Notes: generated from the sequence alone by a model not told the origin. 64,000 bases of DNA from Coralloluteibacterium stylophorae (GCF_018122625.2 NZ_JAGQFT020000002.1:434001-498000); one strand, 5' to 3'; shown: positions 25,700-39,743, counted from the stretch's first letter. Numbers and translations: made by a program.

Positions 25700-27302
25700 C
25701 GGGTCGACTCCTGTTCGTAGTCGTAGGCCTCGAAGTCCACCACCGGCGTGCGCCGGAAATTGTGCTTGGGCGGCGGCGAGGTGGTGATCCATTCCAGGCC
25801 CGAGGCCTGCCACGGATTCGGCGGCGCACGGCGGCCGTTGAACACCGACCAGGTCAGGTAGCACAGCGGCAGCAGGTAGGCCACGGCCAGGATCGAGGCG
25901 CCGGCCGAGGACAGCACGTTGAGCAGCAGGTACTGCTCGGGGTAGTCGTGGTAGCGCCGCGGCATGCCGCCGATGCCGAGCAGGTACTGCGGGAAGAAGG
26001 TCAGGTTGAAGCCGAAGAACATCAGGATCGCGGCGAAGCGCGCCCAGGCCTCCGGGTACAGCCGCCCGGTGATCTTGGGCCACCAGAAGTGGATGCCGCC
26101 GAGGAAGGCCATCACCGAGCCGCCGACCATGATGTAGTGGAAGTGGGCGATGACGAAGTAGGTGTCGGTCAGGTGCACGTCCAGCGCGGTCGCCGCCAGG
26201 AACAGCCCGGTCAGCCCGCCCAGCATGAACAGCCCGACGAAGCCGATCGCGTAGAGCATCGGCGCCTCGAAGGAGATGTGGCCGTTGTGCAGGGTCGCGG
26301 TCCAGTTGAACACCTTGATCGCCGACGGCACCGCGACGAAGTAGGACAGGATCGAGAACACCATGCTGGCGTACATCGACTGCCCCGACACGAACATGTG
26401 GTGGCCCCAGACCAGGAAGCCGAGCCCGGCGATGCCCATGATCGACCAGGCCATGAAGCGATAGCCGAAGATGCGCTTGCGCGCGAAGCAGGTGATGAGC
26501 TCGCTGGTCACGCCCATCGCCGGCAGCACCATGATGTAGACCGCCGGGTGCGAGTAGAACCAGAACAGGTGCTGGAACAGCAGCGGATCGCCGCCGAGGG
26601 CGGGATCGAAGATGCCCACGCCGAACAGGCGCTCCAGCCCGATCAGTGCGAGCGTCGCGGTGAGCACCGGCGTGGCCAGCACCATCACCAGGCTGGTCGC
26701 GTACATCGCCCACACGAACAGCGGCATCCGGAACCAGTGCATGCCCGGCGCGCGCATGGTGTGCACGGTGACGATGAAGTTGATCGCGGTGAAGATCGAC
26801 GAGAAGCCGACCACGAACACGCCCACCACCGCCAGCACCACGTGGGTGTTGGAGAAGATCGACGACAGCGGCGTGTAGAAGGTCCAGCCGGTGTCGACGC
26901 CGCCGGCCAGCAGCATCGCCACGGTGAACACGCCGCCGACGATGTAGACGTACCAGCTCCACAGGTTGAGCCGCGGGAAGGCGAGGTCGCGCGCGCCGAT
27001 CATCAGCGGCAGCAGGAAGTTGCCGAGCGTGTTCGGGATCGAGGGGATCAGGAAGAACCAGACCATCACGATGCCGTGCAGCGAGAAGGTCTTGTTGTAG
27101 GCCTCGGCGCTGAGCACGTCGCCCTCGGGCGTGGCCAGCTCCGCGCGCATCAGCGCCGCGGCGATGCCGCCGACCAGGAAGAAGCCGGTGATCGCGATCG
27201 CGTAGAGGATCGCGATGCGCTTGTGGTCGCGGGTGGTGAACCAGGACCACAGGCCGGGTTCCGCGGTCAGGTAGCTGGGTTCTTCGCGGTGCAGGGTGGC
27301 GG

Positions 27303-27306
<4 letters not shown>
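25696..27306 (-). CDS. ctaD: Cytochrome c oxidase subunit I (caa3, heme-copper A type)
   Basis: The 536-residue catalytic subunit has twelve helices. The [13 protein letters not shown] segment carries the CuB histidine cross-linked to tyrosine, and WGHHMFVSG carries the other two CuB histidines. [12 protein letters not shown] carries the heme a3 and heme a ligands, and [11 protein letters not shown] the first heme a ligand. It reduces oxygen to water and pumps protons in the inner membrane. The start is a TTG overlapping the ctaC stop (TTGA) with GGAGATG upstream; no ATG lies before the conserved N-terminus. Confidence 0.97.
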
Positions 27307-28243
<937 letters not shown>

Positions 28244-28247
<4 letters not shown>

Positions 28248-29026
28248 GCGCGCCTCCCGTGGCGGCGCTGCATGCGCCACACCAGCGCCAGCAGGCCGAG
28301 CGCCGTGGCCACGCCCAGCACCTGCAGCGCGCGCACGATCCGCAGCGAGTAACGGCCGGTGGTCGGGTCGTAGTGGAAGCACAGCAGCAACAGCTGCTGC
28401 ACCGGCGCGGCGACCTCCTCGCGCGCCGCGCCCTCGACCGCGGCGGCGAGCTCGTCGGGGTCGAAGCGCACGCCCAGCAGCACGCTGGAGACCATCCGGT
28501 CGGGCGAGACGACGTAGAGCCCGGCGGCGTGCGCGTACTGGTCGATCTCCCGGTCGTAGAGGTAGCGGAAGCCGGCGCGGCGGGCCAGCGCCCGCACCGC
28601 GTCCTCCTCGCCGGTGAGGAAATGCCAGCGCGCCACGTCGGCCTCGGGGAACGCCGCGGCGTACTCCCGCTGCACGGCGGCGGCGGTGTCGGGACCCTCG
28701 CGCGGGTCGATGCCGACGAAGGCGATCTCCACGTCCTCGCCGGGCTCGAGCCCGCTCTCCTGCACCGCGCGCGCGAGCCCGTCGAGGTCGGTGCGGCAGA
28801 GGTTGGGGCAGAGGTAGTAGCCGAACATCAGCAGCACCGGGCGTGCGCCGAACAGGGCGTCCAGGCGCAGGCGCGTCGCGTCGGACTCGCGCAGTTCCAG
28901 CGCCGCCGGCAGCCGCGTGCCGAGGTTCTGGTCGATGCCGACCTCGCGCGCGAGCACGGCCGCGTCCGGCGCCGCGCGCGCGCCCGCGGCGAGAACCAGC
29001 AGGGCCACGAGCAGGCAGGCCCTCAT
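28244..29026 (-). CDS. SCO1/SenC-family copper chaperone
   Basis: The 260-residue protein has a cleavable N-terminal signal, a thioredoxin-like domain with the copper motif CPNLC (about residue 73) in [13 protein letters not shown], and a C-terminal membrane helix before a basic tail. The conserved late histidine is in [12 protein letters not shown] proteins load copper into the CuA site of subunit II. Its place directly before ctaC, with an ATGA overlap, fits that job. The C-terminal anchor is seen in SCO proteins of ACIII-caa3 clusters. Confidence 0.93.
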
Positions 29027-29364
29027 TCGGCCTCTCCCGCATCCCGCAGGCGCTGCTCCAGCGCACGTTCGACCGGCACCCGTGCGATGCCGCGTTCGCG
29101 GTCGACCCAGCCCCAGGCCTTGAGCCGCGCCCGGTCCTGGCCCCTCTCGGCGCGGTACTGCGCGGCCGGATCCGGCTGCAGGCGCGGCGGTGGCGGGACC
29201 GGCTGCTCCTGGGTCGCGCCATGGCGGTGGCCGGGGAACAGGAAGCGCCAGCCCACGAAGGTGCTGCCGGCCACCGTCAGCAGGATCACGATCATCAGCG
29301 CGCCGAGCCGGCGCAGCGTCCTGGCCGCGATGGCGTCGGGCTCGTGGTGGCGCGGGTCGCTCAT
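29023..29364 (-). CDS. Conserved unknown, single-pass protein of the ACIII-oxidase operon
   Basis: The 113-residue protein has a cytoplasmic N-terminus, one membrane helix (about residues 21-43), a Pro-rich stretch and a periplasmic tail with LKAWGWVDRERGIARVPVERAL. I recall similar small proteins in other SCO/oxidase gene clusters, but no function is known to me. It overlaps actF upstream and the SCO gene downstream by four bases each, so it is co-translated with assembly and structural genes; a role in oxidase or ACIII assembly is inference. Confidence 0.75.
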   Translation of the reverse strand: MSDPRHHEPDAIAARTLRRLGALMIVILLTVAGSTFVGWRFLFPGHRHGATQEQPVPPPPRLQPDPAAQYRAERGQDRARLKAWGWVDRERGIARVPVERALEQRLRDAGEAE

Positions 29365-30401
29365 CGCTTCGCCTCCCGCTCCGGGACGCGTTCGCCGGGT
29401 CGCGGCGCCGCCGCGGCCAGCGCCGCGGCGGCGGCCAGCAGCGCCGGCAGCGCCCAGGCCAGTGCCTCGGCGGCCGGCGCCGCCACCACCGGCAGGACCT
29501 GCCACACGGCGAACACGAGCAGTCCGGCGAGGATGCAGCCGGCGACGGCGCGCAGGCCGGCACCGTCGCGGACGCGCGCGGACAGCAGGGCGAGGAAGGG
29601 CAGCCCGGCGATGGCGACCACGGCGAGGAGGCCGACGCTGCCCCAGCCGCCGCGCTGGCGCGGGAGCAGCCAGGCGATCTCCGGCGGCAGGTCGGCGGCG
29701 TAGATGGTCACGTAGCCCATCATCGCGAGATAGGCCCAGGCCAGCACCAGCATCAGCAGGAGCTTGGCGGCGCTGCGGCGGACGCGTTCCAGCGGATGCG
29801 CCGGGGCCAGCAGCAGCGCCAGCGCGCAGGCGCCGAGCGCCTGCGTCGCCAGCGCGCGCAGGCCGAAGCTGGTGGAACGGAACTCCGGCACCAGCGACAT
29901 GATCCAGTCGATCGACCACGCCGTCACCGCCAGCAGATGCAGGAGCGCGAAGGCGACCGCGGCACCGGTGCGCAGCGGCCTGGCGCGCGCGATGCGCAGC
30001 GCCATCCACGTCCACAGCGCCGCCGCCACCAGGTAGCGCAGGGCCAGCGGCCCCGGCGCCAGGTACCAGTCCTGCGCGGCGAGCGTGGCATCCACGGCGA
30101 GCGCCTCGCTGCGCGCCCACGGATAGAGCCGGCCGAGCCCGGCCAGCAGCGGGAGCCCGGCCAGTACGAGCGCGGGCAGCACCGAGGCGATCCACACGAG
30201 CGGTGGGCCGAGCTGCTCGCGCCAGGCGCCGCCGGCGAGGCGTCCGACCAGGACCAGCGTCAGCGCGCCGAGTCCCAGCTGCAGGCAGAACGCCCACGCC
30301 AGCAGCCAGCCGGCGAAGGCGGCCTGCGGCCGCAGCAGGAGCCCGGCGCCGGCCAGCAGCAGGAGCACGATCGCGCAGGCGATCCAGGTCCGCCGGCTCA
30401 C
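29361..30401 (-). CDS. actF: Alternative Complex III subunit ActF (quinone-binding membrane subunit)
   Basis: The 346-residue protein has about ten helices and resembles the second NrfD-like membrane subunit of ACIII: the WSIDWIMSLVPEFRSTSFG segment after a His-rich helix and LAWAYLAMMGYVTIYAADLPPEI near residue 230. ActF pairs with ActC to anchor the complex. The start is a GTG overlapping actE (GTGA). It is somewhat shorter than many ActF proteins and rather diverged, so assignment leans partly on operon position. Confidence 0.82.
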   Translation of the reverse strand: MSRRTWIACAIVLLLLAGAGLLLRPQAAFAGWLLAWAFCLQLGLGALTLVLVGRLAGGAWREQLGPPLVWIASVLPALVLAGLPLLAGLGRLYPWARSEALAVDATLAAQDWYLAPGPLALRYLVAAALWTWMALRIARARPLRTGAAVAFALLHLLAVTAWSIDWIMSLVPEFRSTSFGLRALATQALGACALALLLAPAHPLERVRRSAAKLLLMLVLAWAYLAMMGYVTIYAADLPPEIAWLLPRQRGGWGSVGLLAVVAIAGLPFLALLSARVRDGAGLRAVAGCILAGLLVFAVWQVLPVVAAPAAEALAWALPALLAAAAALAAAAPRPGERVPEREAKR

Positions 30402-31054
30402 GGCGACGCCTCGTCGAGCCGGTGGCGTTCGCCGGGAGCCAGCGCCGCGGCGGGGAAGTGCTGGCTGAGCTGCAGGGTGCGGATCCACTGCACGATCGCG
30501 GTGCGGTCCGCCGGCACCACGCGGTCGCCGTAGGGATACATGACTCCGTAGCCGTGGGTGATCACCGCGTACAGGTGCGCGTCGGGCGCCGCGCGCAGGC
30601 GTGCCTCGTGGAAGCTCGGTGGCGGCGGAAAGCCGCGCCGCGGCAGGGTGCCGTCGCCGTCGCCGAGCGCACCGTGGCAGGGCTCGCAGTTGATGCGGTA
30701 GCGGTCGCGGCCGCGTTCGAGGACGGCGCGGGTGAGAGGCAGGCCGGGCATCGCCGGCAGCGGCTGCTCCGGTTCGCCATGCCCCCACGGCGGCGCGCGT
30801 CCGGAGCGGCCTGGCGGACCGGCGTCGGCACCGGCGTCGGCGACACCGAGGCGGCCGCCGGAGCTGTCCGCGCGCACGCCGGCGGCCCGCGCCACCGCGC
30901 CCGGCGGCGGCGCCTGCAGCACCCGGCCGTCGGGGAACAGGGTGGTCGCCTCGCCCTCCTCGAGATGCGGCTGGTCGTACATGTCCTGCATGGCGTTCTC
31001 GCAGCCGGCGAGGACGAGGAGGCATGCGAGCAGCGGCAGCGCGTCCCGGCGCAT
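30398..31054 (-). CDS. actE: Alternative Complex III subunit ActE (mono-heme cytochrome c lipoprotein)
   Basis: The 218-residue protein has lipobox LAGC (Cys18), the opening MYDQPHLEEGE typical of ActE, and one heme c motif CEPCH (Cys123, Cys126, His127). A Met in GYGVMYPYGD is the likely sixth ligand. ActE carries electrons from the pentaheme ActA toward the oxidase cytochrome. A Gly/Pro-rich insertion at about residues 55-95 is unusual. It follows actD with a one-base overlap (TGATG). Confidence 0.9.
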   Translation of the reverse strand: MRRDALPLLACLLVLAGCENAMQDMYDQPHLEEGEATTLFPDGRVLQAPPPGAVARAAGVRADSSGGRLGVADAGADAGPPGRSGRAPPWGHGEPEQPLPAMPGLPLTRAVLERGRDRYRINCEPCHGALGDGDGTLPRRGFPPPPSFHEARLRAAPDAHLYAVITHGYGVMYPYGDRVVPADRTAIVQWIRTLQLSQHFPAAALAPGERHRLDEASP

Positions 31055-31593
31055 CAGGACTCGACCCGGACGACGGCGGTGGCGCCGGCGGCGCGCAGGA
31101 TCTCCGCGACCGCATGCAGGTCCTCGTCGCGGTCGTCGGGCCCGCGATGCACCAGCAGCAGGAAGCGGTCGTGACTGGCTTCGGCGAAGCCCGGGAGGTC
31201 GAAGGCGCGCTCGTTCAGGCGCGGCAGCCGCGCCGACAGCAGGAAGGCGAGCAGGCCGGCCAGGGCCGCGCCGAGGAAGGTCATCTCCAGCGCGCCGGGC
31301 AGGAACAGCGGCCAGGCGATCGGCGGCCGCCCGCCGATGTCCAGCGGATACAGCACCCCAGCGCTCAGCGCCTGCAGCAGGAGGGTGCCGCCGCCGCCGA
31401 GCACGCCGCCGGCGAGCACCGCCGGGCCGATGGCGTCGCGCGGGCGCCCGAGCACCGCGTCGAGCCCGTCGATGGCGACCGGCGACCATGCGTCCATCCG
31501 CGCCCCGCCGCGCCCGGCGATCACCGCGGCCGCGGCACGCAGCTCCGCGCCGGAGGCGAACCGCGCCAGGGTCCCGGCGATCGCCTCGGTCAT
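31054..31593 (-). CDS. actD: Alternative Complex III subunit ActD (DUF3341)
   Basis: The 179-residue protein has a cytoplasmic alpha/beta domain, two membrane helices (about residues 57-77 and 98-118) and the C-terminal segment FAEASHDRFLLLVH, the DUF3341 pattern. ActD is a small anchoring subunit of ACIII without cofactors. Its ATG overlaps the actC stop by four bases. Confidence 0.88.
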   Translation of the reverse strand: MTEAIAGTLARFASGAELRAAAAVIAGRGGARMDAWSPVAIDGLDAVLGRPRDAIGPAVLAGGVLGGGGTLLLQALSAGVLYPLDIGGRPPIAWPLFLPGALEMTFLGAALAGLLAFLLSARLPRLNERAFDLPGFAEASHDRFLLLVHRGPDDRDEDLHAVAEILRAAGATAVVRVES

Positions 31594-32950
31594 CGCGATG
31601 CCCCCGTGCGCGCATCCGGCCGCCGCGCGACCAGGCCGCGCAGCTCGCTCACCGACAGCACCGGCAGCCAGCGCACGAACAGCAGGAACATGACCCCGAA
31701 CACGCCGACGCTGCCGGCGAACAGCGCCCAGTCCCAGAAGCTCGGCAGGTAGTGGCCCCAGCTCGAGGGCAGGTAGTCCTCGGACAGGCTGGTCACCACC
31801 AGCATGTAGCGCTCCAGCCACATGCCCGTCACCACCGCCAGACCAATGCCGAACAGGACCTTCGGCTGCGTGCGCAGGCGCGCCGACCACAGCAGCTGGA
31901 CGGGCAGCAGGTTGAGCGCGAGCATCGACCAGTACACCGGCGCGTAGGGGCCGCCCATCCGCGTCAGCACGGTGTGGATCTCGTACTCGTCCCGGGAATA
32001 GAAGGGCACGAAGATCTCCATCAGGTAGGCGTAGTTCACGAACAGGCCCACCGCGAGCAGGATCCTCGCCAGCCGGTCCAGGTGCAGCGGCGTGATGAAG
32101 TCGCCGAGCGCCAGCTGCGCGCGCAGCGGGATGCCCAGCACCAGGGCCATGGCGAAGCCCGAATACAGCGCGCCGGCGACGAAGAACGGCGGGAAGATCG
32201 CCGAGTGCCAGCCCGGCAGCGTGGCCTGCGAGAAGTCCAGCGCCACCATCGAGTGCACCGAGAACACCAGCGGCACCGCCAGTGCGGCGAGCAGGCCGCT
32301 GAAGCGCGCGTGCGCCGTCCACTGCCGGCGGCTGCCCTGCCAGCCCAGCGCGAGCAGCCCGTAGAAGCGGCGCGCGCCTTGCGTCGGTGCGCGGTCGCGC
32401 AGCACCGCGACATCCGGCACCAGGCTCACGTACCAGTAGATGATCGAGACGATCAGGTAGGCCAGGATCGCGAGGAAGTCCCAGACCAGCGCGCTCTTCC
32501 ACTGCGGCCACACGCCCAGCGAGTCGGGGTAGGGGAACAGCCAGTAGAAGAACCACGGCCGGCCGAGGTGCAGGATCGGGAAGAAGCCCGACACCGCGAC
32601 CGCGAACACCGTCATCGACTCCGCGTAGCGGGCGAGCGCCGCGCGCCAGGGCTGGTCGGTCAGGTGCAGGGCCGCGGAGATGAAGGTGCCGGCCATGCCG
32701 ATGCCGATCCACCACACGTAGTTGGAGATCGCCAGGCCCCAGGCGACCGGCACGCCCAGTCCCCACACGCCCGGCCCGCTCCACAGCAGGCGCCCGACCG
32801 CCACCGCGAACAGCAGCGCGAGCGCGCTGGCGATCCCGAACAGCAGCCACCAGCCGCGGCCGCGCTGCGCGAAGGTGCGCAGGGCGACGGCGTCGCCGAT
32901 GCTCGCCAGGCCATGGCCGGGCGCGATCGCCGGCATCTCCGGCGGCCCGC

Positions 32951-32954
<4 letters not shown>
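31590..32954 (-). CDS. actC: Alternative Complex III subunit ActC (NrfD-like quinol-binding)
   Basis: The 454-residue protein has about ten helices and NrfD-family motifs NYVWWIGIGMAGTFISA, LHLGRPWFFYWLFPYPD and WLERYMLVVTSL. ActC is the main quinol-binding membrane subunit. It oxidises menaquinol or ubiquinol and passes electrons to the iron-sulfur chain of ActB and the hemes of ActA. It overlaps actB by four bases. Confidence 0.95.
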
Positions 32955-35955
<3,001 letters not shown>

Positions 35956-35968
<13 letters not shown>

Positions 35969-36606
35969 GTCGAGCACTCGATGAGGCGGTCGCGGTCGAT
36001 GCGGTAGTGCGCGGCGAGCTCGCGGCCGCGCCGGAGCTGGTCGGGCGGCGGCGTCCAGGCCATGTCGAAGACCGCGTCGGCCGGGCGCAGGTGGCGCTCG
36101 GGCCGGCGATGGCAGTCCAGGCACCACTCCATGGTCAGCGGCGCCGCGCGCCAGGTCAGCGGCATGCGGTCGACGCGGCCGTGGCAGCTCGAGCAGCCGA
36201 CGCCGTGGGTGACGTGCGCGCTGTGGTCGAAGTACACGAAGTCCGGCAGGTCGTGCACCCGGCGCCAGGGCAGGGGCGTGTCCTCGGTCCAGGCCGCGAT
36301 CAGCGGGGCCAGCACGGGCTCGTCGGTATAGAGCTGGGAATGGCAGGTCATGCAGGTCGACAGCGGCGGCATGCCGGCGAAGGCGTCGGTCTCGACGCCG
36401 GTATGGCAGTAGCGGCAGTCGATGCCGTCGTCGGCGACGTGGTGCTTGTGCGAGAACGGCACCGGCTGCACCACCGGTTCGCCCTGCGCGTACGGTCGCG
36501 CGGTCGTCGCCTTCCACGCCAGCGCGGCGACGACCACGCCGCCCACGCCGCCCAGCAGCACGAGCTTGATGAACAACTGGGCCTGGCGCGAGAACGTCTG
36601 GGTCAT
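35956..36606 (-). CDS. actA: Alternative Complex III subunit ActA (pentaheme cytochrome c)
   Basis: The 216-residue protein has a membrane anchor (about residues 13-30) and five heme c motifs: CRYCH (64-68), CMTCH (85-89), CSSCH (138-142), CLDCH (162-166) and CSTCH (211-215). FSHKHHVADDG is the typical ActA entry segment. The last motif ends one residue before the C-terminus. ATG 36606 (MTQTFSRQAQ) is preferred; an ATG 57 codons upstream would add only a Pro/Ala/His-rich tail with no ribosome site. It is the first gene of the operon. Confidence 0.95.
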
Positions 36607-36867
36607 TCCAGCGGGATCCGTCGCGACCGTGGCCGCCTCGGCGTGGCCATGGGGCGCCGGGCTGCCGTCGTCACGGCCGCCAGGCGGCGCCTGCGGGTGC
36701 GCGGCATGTCCCCTGATGGTTCGCCGTGGCGGCGGCGGAGCGGCATCGGCTGGCGGCGCATCTGCCGCAGGCTGCATGAACGGTCGTCAACAGCGGGTGC
36801 AGCATCCATCCGCCGGACCGGGGGGCAGGCTCCGGCCCGCCTCTGGCGCCGCGCCGCCGTGGTGCCG
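36607..36867. other. 261-bp gap upstream of the ACIII operon
   Basis: No gene is supported here. The minus strand has an open frame continuing actA upstream to 36777 that is Pro/Ala/His-rich and unlike ActA. A TTGACG -35-like hexamer lies at 36785-36790 (minus) but no convincing -10 follows at the right distance. The operon promoter should be in this gap. Confidence 0.4.
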
Positions 36868-38253
36868 CTAGCGCCTGCGCCCGCCGTCCGCGTCCCGTCC
36901 GCGCAGGCGGCCGAGGATCTCGGCACGGGCCTCGCGCAGGATCGAGTCGCGGTCGAGCGACTCCACGATCTCGCGCACGACCTGCTTCGGCCCCTGCGGC
37001 CCCCAGCTGCGGCCCTGCGCGTACCAGCGCTCGGCGACGCGGCCGACGACGTAGGTCGCGTACCAGGCCAGCGCCCCCTGCGCGCCGGCGGTGGCGACGG
37101 TCGACAGGCCGCCGGTACCGAGCTTGAGCGCGGAGGCGACCAGGTGCACGCCCCACACCGCGCCCATCAGCGCCGCGAGCTGGCCGAGGATCACCGCGAG
37201 CAGGCGGCCGGCCTCGGCGCGGGAGGGCGGCATCCCGTAGACCCGGCCGAGGTGGGCGACCAGGGCCACGTCCAGCGCTGCGGCGGCGAGCAGGTCGGCC
37301 ACCGGCACCGGGTTCAGCGCCACCGCCACGCCCTTGGCCAGGCAGTAGGCGTGCACGATGCGGTCGGCGGCGGCGCGGCGCAGCGCGATCAGGCGGGCGC
37401 CGACCGCATCGCTCAGGCGTCCCGCCGCCAGCGCCGCGTTGAGCGCGGCGAAGCTGCGGCCCTCGCGCTCCATCAGCGTCAGGATCGCGCGGCGCAGCGC
37501 TTCGACGTCGGCGCCGCGCTCGCGCTCGACCACCTGCTCGCCCTGCGGGGTCTCGCGCAGCACGCGTTCGGGCGCGGGCGCGGCCATCGCCGGGACGATG
37601 TGCTCGCGGCGCACGCGCCCGGCCGCATGCTCGCCGAGCCGGGCGAGCAGCGCGGCGCGCTCGGCGTCGGTGTAGCGGTCGGCCTTGTTGAGGACCAGCA
37701 GCAGTGGCCGGCCGCCGACCGCCACCTCGCCGAGCGCGCGGTGCTCGACCGCGGTCATGTCGGCATCGACCACGAACAGCACCAGGTCGGCGCGTTCGGC
37801 GATCTCGTGCGCGAGCGCCTCGCGCTGCTCGCCGTCGAGCTCGTCGATCCCCGGCGTGTCGATCAGCACCAGGGCGCCGAGCTGGGGCGCGTCGGCCGCG
37901 GCGCTGTCCCAGTGCACGCGCTGCTGGCGCACGGTTGTGCCGTGGAGCACGCCGGAGGCGAAGGCATCGCGGCCGGCCAGTGCGTTGAGCAGGGCAGACT
38001 TGCCGACGCTGACCCGGCCGAACACGGCCACGTGCAGCTGGTCCTGCTCGAGCTTGTCGAGCAGGGCCTGGATCTCGGCGTAGTCGTCGGCCAGCGCCTC
38101 GCGCACCGACTTCGGGATGGAGCGGTCCTCGATCAGCGCGCGCAGGCTGTCGGCGGCGCGGTCCAGGTGCGTCTCGCCGCCGCGGCGTGGCGCGGCGCCC
38201 GCCCCGGCGGCGCCCGGGCCGAACCAGCCGCGCATGCGCGACAGCCAGTTCAA
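36868..38253 (-). CDS. Membrane-associated GTPase (Era/dynamin-like G domain), second of a pair
   Basis: The 461-residue protein starts at a TTG overlapping the upstream GTPase stop (TTGA). The G domain has GRVSVGKSALLNAL as G1, DTPGIDE as G3 and NKADRY as G4. The C-terminal half has hydrophobic helices (LLAVILGQLAALMGAVWGVH) and resembles DUF697-type membrane GTPases. The last residues are strongly basic. The substrate or membrane process is unknown. With its neighbour it forms a translationally coupled two-GTPase unit, as often seen for dynamin-like pairs. Confidence 0.85.
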   Translation of the reverse strand: MNWLSRMRGWFGPGAAGAGAAPRRGGETHLDRAADSLRALIEDRSIPKSVREALADDYAEIQALLDKLEQDQLHVAVFGRVSVGKSALLNALAGRDAFASGVLHGTTVRQQRVHWDSAAADAPQLGALVLIDTPGIDELDGEQREALAHEIAERADLVLFVVDADMTAVEHRALGEVAVGGRPLLLVLNKADRYTDAERAALLARLGEHAAGRVRREHIVPAMAAPAPERVLRETPQGEQVVERERGADVEALRRAILTLMEREGRSFAALNAALAAGRLSDAVGARLIALRRAAADRIVHAYCLAKGVAVALNPVPVADLLAAAALDVALVAHLGRVYGMPPSRAEAGRLLAVILGQLAALMGAVWGVHLVASALKLGTGGLSTVATAGAQGALAWYATYVVGRVAERWYAQGRSWGPQGPKQVVREIVESLDRDSILREARAEILGRLRGRDADGGRRR

Positions 38254-39737
38254 GGTGCGCGCTCCGGCGCAGCGCGCGTCTCGCCGAGCGCCTCGCGCGC
38301 CAGCGCGACGATCCCGGCCAGGCGCTCGCGGCTGGGCCGCTCGAGCTCCTCGGCGAAGGCGCGCAGGGTCGCCTCGCGGTCCAGCGCGGCAGTGTTGGCG
38401 AGCGTGCGCGCGACGGCACGGCCGAGGCTGTCGAAGATCAGCCCGTAGGCCACCGCATGCACCAGGCCGCCGCCGAGCGTGCCGAGGCCGGGAAAGGCCT
38501 TGAGCGCATTGCCGGCGATCGCCAGCGTCACCGAGGTGGTGGTGCGGACCATGCCGCTGGCCTCGCCGATCAGCGCGTCGAGGTCGAGGTCGCGCACGCG
38601 CAGCCCGTGCAGTTCCGCCAGCGCGCGCAGCATGGCGGTGGCGAGCGCGCCCTGGATCAGGAGATCGGTGCCGGGGGCGATCGCGGCGAGCGCGCCGATC
38701 ACCGCGCGGCGGGTGTAGCCGCGCACGATCTCCAGCGCCCGCGTCGCCCGCAGTTCGTCCTCCAGCTCGCCGAGACGGCTGTCGACCGAGGCCAGCACCG
38801 CGGTCTCGCGCGCGGCCTCCAGCCCCTCCGGCCCGCGCCGCGCGATCGCGCGCAGGGTGCGCAGCAGCGGCTCGATCCGCGGCGCGCGCGGGCGCTCGAC
38901 GACGCCACCGTCGGACTCGCGGCGCAGGCGGTCGACGCCGCCGGCCTGCACCGCGACCACCGCCCCGATCTCGTCGCGGTAGCGCCGCTGCAGCGCCTCG
39001 GCCAGCGCCTCGATCTCGCTGTCGCGGTAGCGGTCGGACTTGTTCAGCGCCAGCACCACCGGCTTGCCGAAGGCGCCGATGCGGCGCAGGTCGGCGGCCT
39101 GGCTGCGGGTGAGGTCGCCGTCGGCGACATAGACCAGCGCGTGCGCGCGTGCGGCCTCGACGTGGGCCAGGCGCGCCCAGGCGTCGCCGTCGACCTCGTT
39201 GCTGCCCGGTACGTCGGCCAGCGCCAGCGCGAGCCCGTCGGCGAGCACCACCTCGACCTCGTGCACCGCATGGGTGGTGCCGCCGACCACGTCGACCGGC
39301 TGCGCCGCACCGGGTGCCAGCGCCGAGACCAGGGCGCTCTTGCCGGTGCTGATGTCGCCGAACACCGCCACGTGCAGGCGGCCGCCGGCGCGGCGGGCGT
39401 CGCTGGCGGCGAGCTCGCGGGCGAGCTCGGCGGTGTGGTCGCCGGGCAGGGCGTCGAGTCGGCGCTCGACCCTGTCGCGATCGATCGGAGCCGCCTTCGG
39501 CGCGCGCGGCGCGCCCGGGTGCAGCACGCGCCAGATGGCGACGCCGGCACCGAGGCCGAAGACGCCCAGGGCCGCGAGGAAGGCCATCCTGGTCCAGCCG
39601 GGCAGGGTGTCGAGCCGGCCCCACACTGCGAGCGCCGACTCGGTCGCCGCGATCAGCAGCCAGGCCAGCGCGGCGGCGACCAGCGCGATCAGCGCGGCGA
39701 TCAGCCAGCGCAGCGGTTGGGAGGGACGTCGGTGCAC
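38250..39737 (-). CDS. Membrane GTPase with N-terminal anchor and DUF697-like C-terminus
   Basis: The 495-residue protein has two N-terminal membrane helices (about residues 11-32 and 49-69) and a G domain with GDISTGKSALVSAL (G1), DVPGSNEVDG (G3; one residue away from the usual DTPG) and NKSDRY (G4). A DUF697-like helical region follows (AVIGALAAIAPGTDLLIQGALATAML). It starts at a GTG with a TAGAAT -10 box six bases upstream, so the transcript may be leaderless. It is coupled to the second GTPase by a TTGA overlap. The pair probably works on the inner membrane; the task is unknown. Confidence 0.85.
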   Translation of the reverse strand: MHRRPSQPLRWLIAALIALVAAALAWLLIAATESALAVWGRLDTLPGWTRMAFLAALGVFGLGAGVAIWRVLHPGAPRAPKAAPIDRDRVERRLDALPGDHTAELARELAASDARRAGGRLHVAVFGDISTGKSALVSALAPGAAQPVDVVGGTTHAVHEVEVVLADGLALALADVPGSNEVDGDAWARLAHVEAARAHALVYVADGDLTRSQAADLRRIGAFGKPVVLALNKSDRYRDSEIEALAEALQRRYRDEIGAVVAVQAGGVDRLRRESDGGVVERPRAPRIEPLLRTLRAIARRGPEGLEAARETAVLASVDSRLGELEDELRATRALEIVRGYTRRAVIGALAAIAPGTDLLIQGALATAMLRALAELHGLRVRDLDLDALIGEASGMVRTTTSVTLAIAGNALKAFPGLGTLGGGLVHAVAYGLIFDSLGRAVARTLANTAALDREATLRAFAEELERPSRERLAGIVALAREALGETRAAPERAP

Positions 39738-39743
39738 GCCGGG

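Noticed and set aside
36607-36777. 57-codon N-terminal extension of ActA
   Set aside because: Pro/Ala/His-rich, unlike ActA N-termini, and lacks a ribosome site; the ATG at 36606 gives the typical start.
36868-39624. Single 918-codon frame joining the two GTPase genes
   Set aside because: The upstream part is the second GTPase read in the wrong frame; the true junction is a TTGA overlap at 38250-38253.
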